The position numbers and the translations under genes were made by a program. Shown piece after piece: positions 1-5,641 of a stretch of DNA of 6,804 nucleotides; within the stretch, counting starts at the first letter, position 1, and each line of letters opens with the position of its first letter. The notes under the pieces were generated by a model. That model had not been told where the DNA came from. It did not search any database and saw only the letters and a list, made by a program, of their open reading frames with translations. Source of the stretch: Gemmatimonas sp. UBA2094 (lineage in GTDB: Bacteria; Gemmatimonadota; Gemmatimonadetes; Gemmatimonadales; Gemmatimonadaceae); NCBI GenBank assembly GCA_002331565.1, contig DCZC01000153.1, positions 1 through 6,804 on the forward strand, read 5' to 3'.

Positions 1-36
1 CCGCTGCCTCGTCCGCTGCCTCGTCAGCTGCCTCGT
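1..36. repeat. 12-bp tandem repeat, three copies, at the window edge
   Basis: Two identical CCGCTGCCTCGT units are followed by a third with one change (CAGCTGCCTCGT); the array may extend left of the window. A plus-strand frame starting at base 1 is open until TAA at 70-72 and would read Pro-Leu-Pro-Arg repeats, ending nine bases before the next start. A second plus frame is open to TGA at 83-85, overlapping the ATG at 82. The minus strand can read Glu-Ala-Ala-Asp repeats. Codon use does not decide between these, so I do not call a partial gene, although the tail of an upstream plus-strand gene is plausible. Confidence 0.8.
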
Positions 37-81
37 CAACCCAACGTGGCGGGGGGCACGGCAGCACGCTAACGTTGCCGC

Positions 82-582
82 ATGACCCGTCTCCGTGCGC
101 GCAGTCCCGGTTGTCGATTCCGCTCGTCCCGCGCTCAATTGGTCGCCGCCGTCGGCGCGGTCACGATGCTGGCCGGGTGCTACTCCTACCGGCCGCTGGC
201 CCCCACCGCCGTGCCGGCCCGGGCGGAAATCCGGCTGGTGTTCACGGCGGAGGGCGCCACGGCGCTGCGTGATGCGGCCGGCTTCGAACTCCGGCAACTC
301 GACGGGCGCGTCGTGCGCCCACTCGGCGACAGCGCCGTGCTCGTGATGCCCGACGCGATCGTCACGGTAGACGGCGACGAATTGCCCTGGCGGCGCGGCG
401 AATTGCTCGTGCCCTGGCGTACCGTGGATCGCCCGCAGCAACGCGTGATGGACAAGCGCCGCACGCGGGGCTTCGTTGCCGTGATGGGCGCCGCGTTCAC
501 CGGGGTGGTGTACTTCGCGCTCAAGAGCATCGCGAGCGGCAGCGGCACCACGTTGCAGGCCGGCGCCGGCGTTCCCGAATGA
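82..582 (+). CDS. Predicted lipoprotein with a C-terminal hydrophobic segment
   Basis: A 166-residue protein of unknown function. An Arg-rich N-terminus (about residues 3-17) is followed by a hydrophobic stretch (20-31) and a lipobox, Leu30-Ala-Gly-Cys33, so the predicted mature protein starts with lipidated Cys33 and has 134 residues. Residues 49-115 look like a small beta-rich soluble domain (alternating V/I/L, with Gly-Asp turns, for example 'VTVDGDELPWRRGELLVPW'). After a basic patch (Lys125-Arg129) there is a second hydrophobic stretch at about 130-147, long enough for a membrane helix, then a Ser/Gly-rich tail. A lipid anchor plus a possible C-terminal helix is an odd topology. ATG 82 is chosen because the same frame is stopped at 70-72 and this start gives a complete lipoprotein signal; no good Shine-Dalgarno is seen. 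I recall similar short 'GCYSYRPL' lipoproteins from Gemmatimonadota, all uncharacterised, but cannot verify it here. Confidence 0.8.
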   Translation: MTRLRARSPGCRFRSSRAQLVAAVGAVTMLAGCYSYRPLAPTAVPARAEIRLVFTAEGATALRDAAGFELRQLDGRVVRPLGDSAVLVMPDAIVTVDGDELPWRRGELLVPWRTVDRPQQRVMDKRRTRGFVAVMGAAFTGVVYFALKSIASGSGTTLQAGAGVPE

Positions 583-663
583 TGGCGGCATAGGCATTTC
601 GGTCATGTGGGGCCGCGCGCCCGCCGTGCCCCAGGCCGACCCTCTCTCCCTGCGGATGGTGCG

Positions 664-1104
664 ATGTACCCGTTCATTCTCAAGTTCCACAACGTGCTGG
701 CGTGGCTCGTACTCGCGACCGCGCTCCTCGTACTCGTGAAGGCGCTGACCGCCAGAACCACCTGGGGCGATGCCGAAACGTCGTGGGTGCGTCGCCTGAC
801 CGTGCTGGCGCACCTGCAGCTCGTGGCCGGCCTCACGCTCTGGTTCGTGAGCCCGGCCATCGCCGCCGCCCGTGAAGCGATGGGCGCGTCGATGAAGGAT
901 GCCGCCACGCGGCGGACGCTGGTGGAACATCCCACGCTCATGGTCGTCGCCGTCATCGCGGCCACCGTCACCAGCGTGCTGGTGCGCAAGGCGCACGGCT
1001 CCGACGCCAAGGCGAAGAAGGCGCTCGTCGGCACGCTCGTCACGCTGGTGCTCGTCGCGGCCATGCTGCCGTGGAACCGCCTCATCGGGTCGTGGACGGC
1101 CTGA
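664..1104 (+). CDS. Small four-helix integral membrane protein with conserved-looking histidines
   Basis: A 146-residue inner-membrane protein with four predicted transmembrane segments at about 10-29, 44-65, 90-108 and 119-136, joined by short charged loops (for example 'RKAHGSDAKAKK' between helices 3 and 4). Histidines lie at or near helix ends: His9 ('KFHN'), His50 ('LAHLQL') and His89 ('VEHP'). The pattern resembles uncharacterised membrane proteins of about 150 residues in Bacteroidota and relatives that recall small cytochrome-b-like proteins; heme binding is a guess from the histidines alone. I chose ATG 664 because it begins directly with MYPFILKFHNVL; an in-frame GTG at 607 would add 19 residues rich in Pro, Arg and Gly (GPRARRAPGRP...) that do not look like a membrane protein start. 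It follows the lipoprotein gene by 81 bases on the same strand, so the two could be co-transcribed. No strong ribosome binding site is visible. Confidence 0.8.
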   Translation: MYPFILKFHNVLAWLVLATALLVLVKALTARTTWGDAETSWVRRLTVLAHLQLVAGLTLWFVSPAIAAAREAMGASMKDAATRRTLVEHPTLMVVAVIAATVTSVLVRKAHGSDAKAKKALVGTLVTLVLVAAMLPWNRLIGSWTA

Positions 1105-1142
1105 GCGGATTCGCGTTGCTGGCCACTGAATGACCCGCGCTC

Positions 1143-1148
1143 TATAAT
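1143..1148 (+). promoter_or_regulatory. Candidate -10 box for the receptor gene
   Basis: A perfect TATAAT stands in the 97-bp gap between the membrane protein and the receptor, 53 bases before the receptor ATG, and is conspicuous in otherwise GC-rich DNA. The match upstream is poor: the nearest -35-like sequence is TTGCTG at 1116-1121, 21 bases away, which is longer than the usual 16-18. Transcription from here would give a leader of about 45 bases that is rich in C and looks unstructured. This implies that the receptor is transcribed separately from the two upstream genes. Confidence 0.5.
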
Positions 1149-1190
1149 CACGCAACTCGTCCCACCCGCCCCGTTCCACTCCCCAACACC

Positions 1191-1198
1191 AAGGAAAG
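1191..1198 (+). promoter_or_regulatory. Ribosome binding site of the receptor gene
   Basis: AAGGAAAG is a purine block in a pyrimidine-rich leader; its AAGGA core ends six bases before ATG 1202. It is the only convincing Shine-Dalgarno in the window and fixes the receptor start, which is also supported by the signal peptide that begins there. Confidence 0.75.
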
Positions 1199-1201
1199 CT
1201 C

Positions 1202-4015
1202 ATGTTGCGACCGCTCATTCCACGGTTGCTGTGCGTGGCGTCCGCCGCGCTGTTCGCCAGTACCCCGGTGGCCGCGCAGAACACCATCACACTCGAAGGC
1301 GTCGTCCGCGGCGACGGGGCGCCCGTCGTCGGTGCCCAGATCACGGTGCGCAACATCGCCACGGCCGAACTCTCCCGCACGCTCACGCGCGCCACCGGCG
1401 AGTTCCGCATCCTCGGCCTCTACTCCGGCCAGTACACCGTGAACGTCAAGGCGATCGGCTATCGCCAGCGTACCGATACGGTGAACCTCGTGCAGGGGCA
1501 GCGTGCCCGTCTCGATTTCGCGCTCGAAAAGGGGGCGGCCGAACTCGAGGCGCAGATGGTCACGGCGGAGCGCGTGAAGCAGGTGGAAGTGCAGCGCATG
1601 TCGGTATCGGCGCCCGTGGTGAAGGAAGAGATCGAGAATCTCCCGTTCAACGCGCGCGGCATCATGAACCTCGCCGGCATCGCGCCGGGCATCAAGACGT
1701 ATGCACCGCAGTCCGGCCGTACGCTGCCCTCGGGCGGCGCCGCGCCCGACCTCCGGTTCTTCAACGTCTACATGGACGGCGTGGAGATGAAGAGCCTCTT
1801 CAACGGCAACATCGTCGGGCTCGGCCAGACGGGGTCGCCGCTGCCGCAGGAAGGGCTCGAGAACTTCCGGGTCTATCTCAACCCCTACGACGCGGAGTTC
1901 ACACGCGCCGGTTCGTACGTGATCAGCGCCGAAAGCAAGCGCGGCACCAACCAGTGGAAGGGGTCGGCGTTCGGCTTCCTGCAGAACAAGTCGATGCTGG
2001 CCAAGAATGCCTTCCAGACGGCGGTGCCCAACTTCGGGCGTGATCAGCTCGGCTTCAACATCGCCGGCCCGCTCAAGAAGGACAAACTGTTTCTCGCGAC
2101 GAGCTACGAGCTCACCAACACCGACTTCTTCCTCGACGTAAACCCCACCACGGCCGCCGCGAACACGGCGTGGCCTTCGGTGAAGGGGTCGTTCCTCGCG
2201 CCCAACAAGAATCACACGCTCTTCTCGCGGCTCACGTACGTGCAGAGCCCGCGCGTGACCTACGACTTCATGGGCTCCACGCGCTTCCTGCGCGGCGAGG
2301 GCAACTTCGGGGCGCGCGTATCGCAGGACGCCGGCATCTCGCAGAAGTACGAGATCTACACGGCCCAGCTGCGCCAGAAGTTCGTGTCCACGAGCGGCAA
2401 CCTCGTGAACGAAGCGTCGCTGCAGTGGGTGGGGTGGAACCACAACGAAGCGCCGCTCAAGCCGGGGCCGCAGTTCAACTACCCCGGCGTGCAGTTCGGC
2501 ACCTCCGGGTTCCCGCTCATCCTGCAGGAAAACCACTTCCGGGCCGTGAATCGTGCGACCTACAACCTCGAGAAGGCCGGGTCGCACATCATCAAGTTCG
2601 GTGCGGAGCTGAGCACCATCGGCGCCACGCAGAACCAGCCGAACAACACGAACGGCACGTTCACCTTCGCCACGGATGATCCGGCGGCGCTGCCCACGGC
2701 GGCGACCATCGCGGTGGGCTTCACCGATCCGAACGGCACCAGCGACGCCATCGCCACGGCGCGTGGCTACACCACCGGCGTGTACATCAACGACGAGTGG
2801 CGCATCAAGCCGAATTTCACGTTGTCCCTCGGTCTGCGCCACGACGCCGAGATCAACACGATGAACAACACGTACAAGACGCCGTGGGCCAGTGATCCGG
2901 TGCTCACCAGCATTGCCGAGCTGAAGCCGTACATCAACACCGGCAACCGCAAGAACCAGCTGGGCAACTTCTCACCGCGCGTGTCGTTCTCCTGGGATCC
3001 GTTCAAGGACAACAAGACCTTCGTACGCGGCGGGTTCGGCATCATCTACGATCGCGTCACGAGCTTCATGGGCTTCCAGGAGCGCCGCAACTCCACGTGG
3101 CGCACCTACTCGTTCGCCAATCCGGGCACGCGGGACCCGGCCGTGCTGCGCCAGCGGGTGATCGCGGGCGCATCGGCGGCCCTCTCGCCGATCCTGATGA
3201 ACAACGAGATGAAGACGCCGCATTCGAAGCAGATGTCCATCGGCGTGGGACATCAGCTCACGCCGGAGTTCGGCTTCAACGTGGACTACGTGCGCCAGCA
3301 CATGGACAACCTCTACGTGCAGCGCAATCCGAACTACCTCGATCGCACCCAGACGCCCGCGCGCCGCAAGCTCACGCCCGCGTTCGGCGACATCCTCATC
3401 TGGGACGATATCGGCCAGTCGGATTACTCGTCCGTGCTCGTGCAGGCCACCTGGCAGCGCGGCAAGGCGCGCGTGAACCTCGGCTACACGCTCGGTTGGT
3501 ATCAGGGTGACTTCGATACCGCGGCGCTGCCCAACTTCGCGTACCCGTTCCTGTTCAACCGTCAGCGCACCACGGGCGACGAGCGCCACCGCGTGGCCCT
3601 CTCGCACATTCTGCCGCTGCCGTTCGGGTTCACCTTCTCCGGTGTGGCTACCGTGGCGAGCCCGCGTCCGTTCCTCACCACCGACGGCCGCGACATCAAC
3701 CTCAACAACATCCTGGGCGACGATTTCCCGGGCGGCACCGTGAACTCCACCGGCAACCGGACGACGATGCCGGCGAACGAGTGGAAGAACTGGTACCGCA
3801 CCGTCGATATCCGCCTGGCCCGCCCGATCGTGAACTGGAACGGCAAGAAGGTCAGCGTGTCGGCGGAAGCGTTCAACCTGTTCAACTGGAAGAACAACCT
3901 CAGCTACGGCGGCACGCAGTTCACCGCCGCGGGCGTGGCGCAGTCCACCTTCGGCGTGCCCCTCTCGGCCTACGCGGCCAGAATGGGACAGGTCGGCATG
4001 CGCGTCGACTGGTAA
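1202..4015 (+). CDS. Oar-like TonB-dependent outer-membrane receptor
   Basis: A 937-residue outer-membrane protein. Residues 1-25 form a Sec signal peptide (basic start, hydrophobic core, cleavage near Val-Ala-Ala|Gln26). Residues 28 to about 112 match the carboxypeptidase-regulatory-like beta-sandwich common at the front of these receptors ('GVVRGDGAPVVGAQITVRN', 'ATGEFRILGLYSGQYTVNV', 'AIGYRQRTDTV'). A plug-like region follows at about 137-250, with 'VVKEEIENLPFNARG' at 139-153, 'VYMDGVEM' around 189-196 and 'AESKRGTN' around 242-249. The rest, about 255-937, has the alternating aromatic and polar pattern of a beta barrel, including 'YINDEWRIKPNFTLSLGLRHD' type strands, and ends in Trp, the usual C-terminal outer-membrane insertion signal. 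Length and order fit the Oar group (OmpA-related TonB-dependent proteins) rather than classical siderophore receptors; no clear TonB box was recognised. The substrate is unknown; peptides, glycans or protein export are all possible. It is convergent with the NamZ gene downstream. Confidence 0.92.
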   Translation: MLRPLIPRLLCVASAALFASTPVAAQNTITLEGVVRGDGAPVVGAQITVRNIATAELSRTLTRATGEFRILGLYSGQYTVNVKAIGYRQRTDTVNLVQGQRARLDFALEKGAAELEAQMVTAERVKQVEVQRMSVSAPVVKEEIENLPFNARGIMNLAGIAPGIKTYAPQSGRTLPSGGAAPDLRFFNVYMDGVEMKSLFNGNIVGLGQTGSPLPQEGLENFRVYLNPYDAEFTRAGSYVISAESKRGTNQWKGSAFGFLQNKSMLAKNAFQTAVPNFGRDQLGFNIAGPLKKDKLFLATSYELTNTDFFLDVNPTTAAANTAWPSVKGSFLAPNKNHTLFSRLTYVQSPRVTYDFMGSTRFLRGEGNFGARVSQDAGISQKYEIYTAQLRQKFVSTSGNLVNEASLQWVGWNHNEAPLKPGPQFNYPGVQFGTSGFPLILQENHFRAVNRATYNLEKAGSHIIKFGAELSTIGATQNQPNNTNGTFTFATDDPAALPTAATIAVGFTDPNGTSDAIATARGYTTGVYINDEWRIKPNFTLSLGLRHDAEINTMNNTYKTPWASDPVLTSIAELKPYINTGNRKNQLGNFSPRVSFSWDPFKDNKTFVRGGFGIIYDRVTSFMGFQERRNSTWRTYSFANPGTRDPAVLRQRVIAGASAALSPILMNNEMKTPHSKQMSIGVGHQLTPEFGFNVDYVRQHMDNLYVQRNPNYLDRTQTPARRKLTPAFGDILIWDDIGQSDYSSVLVQATWQRGKARVNLGYTLGWYQGDFDTAALPNFAYPFLFNRQRTTGDERHRVALSHILPLPFGFTFSGVATVASPRPFLTTDGRDINLNNILGDDFPGGTVNSTGNRTTMPANEWKNWYRTVDIRLARPIVNWNGKKVSVSAEAFNLFNWKNNLSYGGTQFTAAGVAQSTFGVPLSAYAARMGQVGMRVDW

Positions 4016-4035
4016 CCACTCGAGCCGCCAGTCTC

Positions 4036-4064
4036 CAGCCTCCAGTCGGAGAACTGAGAGGCTG
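4036..4064 (+). terminator. Candidate hairpin terminator behind the receptor gene
   Basis: CAGCCTC (4036-4042) plus CAGT (4043-4046) can pair with ACTG (4053-4056) plus GAGGCTG (4058-4064), leaving a 6-base loop and one bulged A. This 11-bp stem begins 20 bases after the receptor TAA. No T tract follows, so intrinsic termination is not certain; the stem also falls inside the 7-bp repeat array and may be a by-product of it. Confidence 0.4.
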
Positions 4065-4068
4065 AGAA

Positions 4069-4176
4069 TTGAGCCCGGATCGCAGTGAGAGTTGAGTTGT
4101 CTCGCAGTGAGAATTGAGGTACCACGCTCAACTCTCACCGCGAGCCAGCTCAACTCTCACCGCGATCCGGGCTCAA
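4069..4176. repeat. Inverted repeat with 50-bp arms, likely bidirectional terminator hairpin
   Basis: Left arm 4069-4118 and right arm 4127-4176 are reverse complements at 45 of 50 positions with no gaps, around an 8-base loop (4119-4126). The mismatches are at arm positions 16, 29, 32, 38 and 45. Each arm contains two 22-bp units in tandem (4075-4096 and 4097-4118; 4127-4148 and 4149-4170) sharing a core close to CTCAACTCTCACCGCGA on the right-hand side; the two right-hand units differ at 2 of 22 bases, the left-hand ones at 5. In a minus-strand transcript three of the five mismatches become G-U pairs; in a plus-strand transcript one does. It lies between convergent genes, 53 bases from the receptor stop and 60 from the NamZ stop, so ending or protecting both transcripts is the simplest role. 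The structure is seen; the function is inferred. Confidence 0.88.
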
Positions 4177-4236
4177 ATCTTTCCGCTCACCATCTCAACT
4201 CTTCATCTCACCGCTGCCAACTCCAATCTCAACGCA

Positions 4237-5505
4237 TCAGCGGTAGAGCAGGTACGGCTTGACCATGCTCTCGAATCTCCGCGCGTCCGCATTCCACTGC
4301 GCGATGAGCGCGTCGATCGTGCCTTCGTCCACCGCCTTGGTCAGCTGATCCGTTCCGGCCAGACGATCGATCCCCTTGATGCGTCCGGCTGCGTTCACAC
4401 TCGGCTCGCGCCACGCGAATTGATTCGGGTGCGCACTCTTGAACGCCCGCAGCATGCGGATGCCGAGTTCCACCGGGCGCACGGCGTTGCGGTCGGTGAC
4501 GCTCACCTTGATCATCGGGATCGTCTTGCCGCCGAACTTGTATCCCGCCTCGATCGTGCGGGTAGCCGTGTCGAACCGCACGCCAGGCAGCTTCATGGCA
4601 TTCAGTGACGCGGCCACCGCCACGTGGTCCGTGAGGTAGTCGGCGCCGATTAGCTGGAAGGGGGCATCGGTACCGCGTCCCTCGGTGGCATTGGTGCCCT
4701 CGAAGAACACCGTGCCCGGATACAGCAGCTCGGCGTCGAGCGTGCGCAGGTTGGGAGACGGATTCACCCGCGGCATCCCCGTCTCGTCGTACCACATGGC
4801 GCGACGGTAGTTCTTCATGGGGATCACGGTCACGCTGGCCGCGAGCGCCTTCGTGCCCACCAGATACCGCATCAGCTCACCCACCGTGAGCCCGTAGCGC
4901 AGCGACACCGCGTGCTGCCCCACCAACGAGCGGAACTTGAGATCGAGGATGTTCCCCTCGAAGCGGTCGGCGCGGATGGGATCGGGGCGATCGAGAATCA
5001 CGAGCGGCTTGCCCGCCGCTGCCGCGGTGAGCGCGAGCGTCCACTGATAGGTGTAGACGCGCGCGCCCACGTCCTGGATGTCGTACACCAGCACATCCAC
5101 GTCCTTCAGCATGTCCGGCGTGGGAGTCTCCACCGCGCCGTAAAGCGAATACACCTTCACACCCGTCTTCTCGTCGACGGCGTCGGCAATCTTCGCGCCC
5201 GCCTTGGCTTCTCCGCGAATGCCGTGCTCGGGACCATAGAGGGCGGTGAGCTTCACACCGGGCGCCTTGAAGAGCAGGTCGATGGTGCTCGTCCCCTTCC
5301 GGTCGCGTCCGGAATGATTCGTGAGCAGGCCCACGCGCTTGCCGCGCAGGAGGTGCAGGGAGTCGGAGAGCAGAACCTCGACGCCCGGGATCACGTTGCC
5401 TTTGCCTTGCGCTGCAACCGGCGCGTACGGCACGACCACGAAGAGCGCGGCGGTGAGCACGCGAGCGGCTGCGAGTGCCCGACGGGTGAACGGACGCTGG
5501 AGCAT
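4237..5505 (-). CDS. namZ: Exported DUF1343 protein, NamZ-type exo-beta-N-acetylmuramidase
   Basis: A 422-residue protein of the DUF1343 family (glycoside hydrolase family 171). Its characterised member, Bacillus subtilis NamZ/YbbC, removes non-reducing-end N-acetylmuramic acid from peptidoglycan fragments. Residues 1-32 form a signal peptide (basic start, hydrophobic 16-25, cleavage near Val-Ala-Ala|Gln33), so it acts in the periplasm or outside; 'TRRALA' at 7-12 is slightly Tat-like but more likely Sec. Family landmarks in order are 'GVEVLL' (41-46), 'GKRVGLLTNHSG' (55-66), 'GPEHG' with predicted catalytic Glu93 (91-95), 'DIQDVGARVYTY' (142-153), 'LDRPDP' (171-176), 'PSPNL' (249-253), 'YPGTVFFEGTN' (262-272) and 'EGRGTDAPF' (275-283). 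Length is normal for a secreted member and all main motifs are intact. The gene diverges from a second DUF1343 gene and converges on the receptor. No MurNAc uptake or etherase gene is nearby, so the fate of the product is unknown. No strong Shine-Dalgarno precedes ATG. Confidence 0.93.
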   Translation of the reverse strand: MLQRPFTRRALAAARVLTAALFVVVPYAPVAAQGKGNVIPGVEVLLSDSLHLLRGKRVGLLTNHSGRDRKGTSTIDLLFKAPGVKLTALYGPEHGIRGEAKAGAKIADAVDEKTGVKVYSLYGAVETPTPDMLKDVDVLVYDIQDVGARVYTYQWTLALTAAAAGKPLVILDRPDPIRADRFEGNILDLKFRSLVGQHAVSLRYGLTVGELMRYLVGTKALAASVTVIPMKNYRRAMWYDETGMPRVNPSPNLRTLDAELLYPGTVFFEGTNATEGRGTDAPFQLIGADYLTDHVAVAASLNAMKLPGVRFDTATRTIEAGYKFGGKTIPMIKVSVTDRNAVRPVELGIRMLRAFKSAHPNQFAWREPSVNAAGRIKGIDRLAGTDQLTKAVDEGTIDALIAQWNADARRFESMVKPYLLYR

Positions 5506-5641
5506 GGTGGGGAGTGGGATGGAGGTGGAATTGTCCGGGTCCGGCTATCGCGTGGCGACATGGCGTCTGGGGCCCGGCGCTTCATATTCTACTCCGCCCG
5601 TCCGTAGCCTGTTGTCTTCCCCGCCACCGCCCGCGGTCCCC
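5506..5641. promoter_or_regulatory. Divergent promoter region between the two DUF1343 genes
   Basis: A 136-bp gap between divergent starts. Its one AT-rich island, 5581-5592 (TTCATATTCTAC), carries overlapping -10-like hexamers: TATTCT on plus (5585-5590) and TAGAAT on minus (5592-5587). Neither has a good -35 at the usual spacing. The plus-strand frame of the second gene remains open across the gap back to an ATG at 5519, so part of it might instead be an N-terminal extension. No clear operator palindrome was found. Confidence 0.4.

Larger units (their letters stand above)
4028..4236. repeat. Intergenic array of degenerate 7-bp repeats that changes strand midway
   Basis: Nearly the whole gap between the receptor and the minus-strand NamZ gene can be cut into units of 7 (sometimes 6 or 8) bases. 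From the left: CCAGTCT, CCAGCCT, CCAGTCG (4028-4048), then GAGAACT, GAGAGGCT, GAGAATT (4049-4070), and further GAGAGTT and GAGAATT units up to 4118. Right of the GGTACC at 4118-4123 the array runs in the opposite sense: CTCAACT and CTCACCG units (4127-4170), CTCAAAT, CTTTCCG, CTCACCAT, CTCAACT (4172-4200), and CTCACCG, CTGCCAA, CTCCAAT, CTCAACG (4207-4234), ending two bases before the NamZ stop. It looks like a mini-satellite grown by slippage. No convincing coding frame of its own is seen. Confidence 0.8.

Noticed and set aside
607..663. Upstream GTG start for the four-helix membrane protein
   Set aside because: The added 19 residues are Pro/Arg/Gly-rich and unlike a membrane protein N-terminus; ATG 664 gives a natural start.
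1149..1190. Possible riboswitch or attenuator in the receptor leader
   Set aside because: The leader is about 45 bases, C-rich and without any visible stem.
1148..2842. A 564-codon open frame on the minus strand, opposite the receptor
   Set aside because: It is a mirror of high-GC codon bias in the receptor: composition is dominated by Arg, Val, Glu, His and Ala, no domain is recognisable, and the plus-strand protein is clearly a receptor with a signal peptide and ribosome binding site.
2972..4153. A 393-codon minus-strand open frame covering the receptor 3' half and the repeat gap
   Set aside because: Its start lies inside the repeat array and the rest is antisense shadow; the 'LRLEAGDWRLEW' part is simply the translated 7-bp repeat.
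4075..4170. Possible CRISPR array in the repeated 22-bp units
   Set aside because: Units abut with no unique spacers, half are inverted, and no cas gene is present.
4028..4236. Possible insertion-sequence remnant or transposon ends
   Set aside because: The inverted arms are separated by only 8 bases, there is no transposase fragment, and the internal heptamer structure explains the symmetry.
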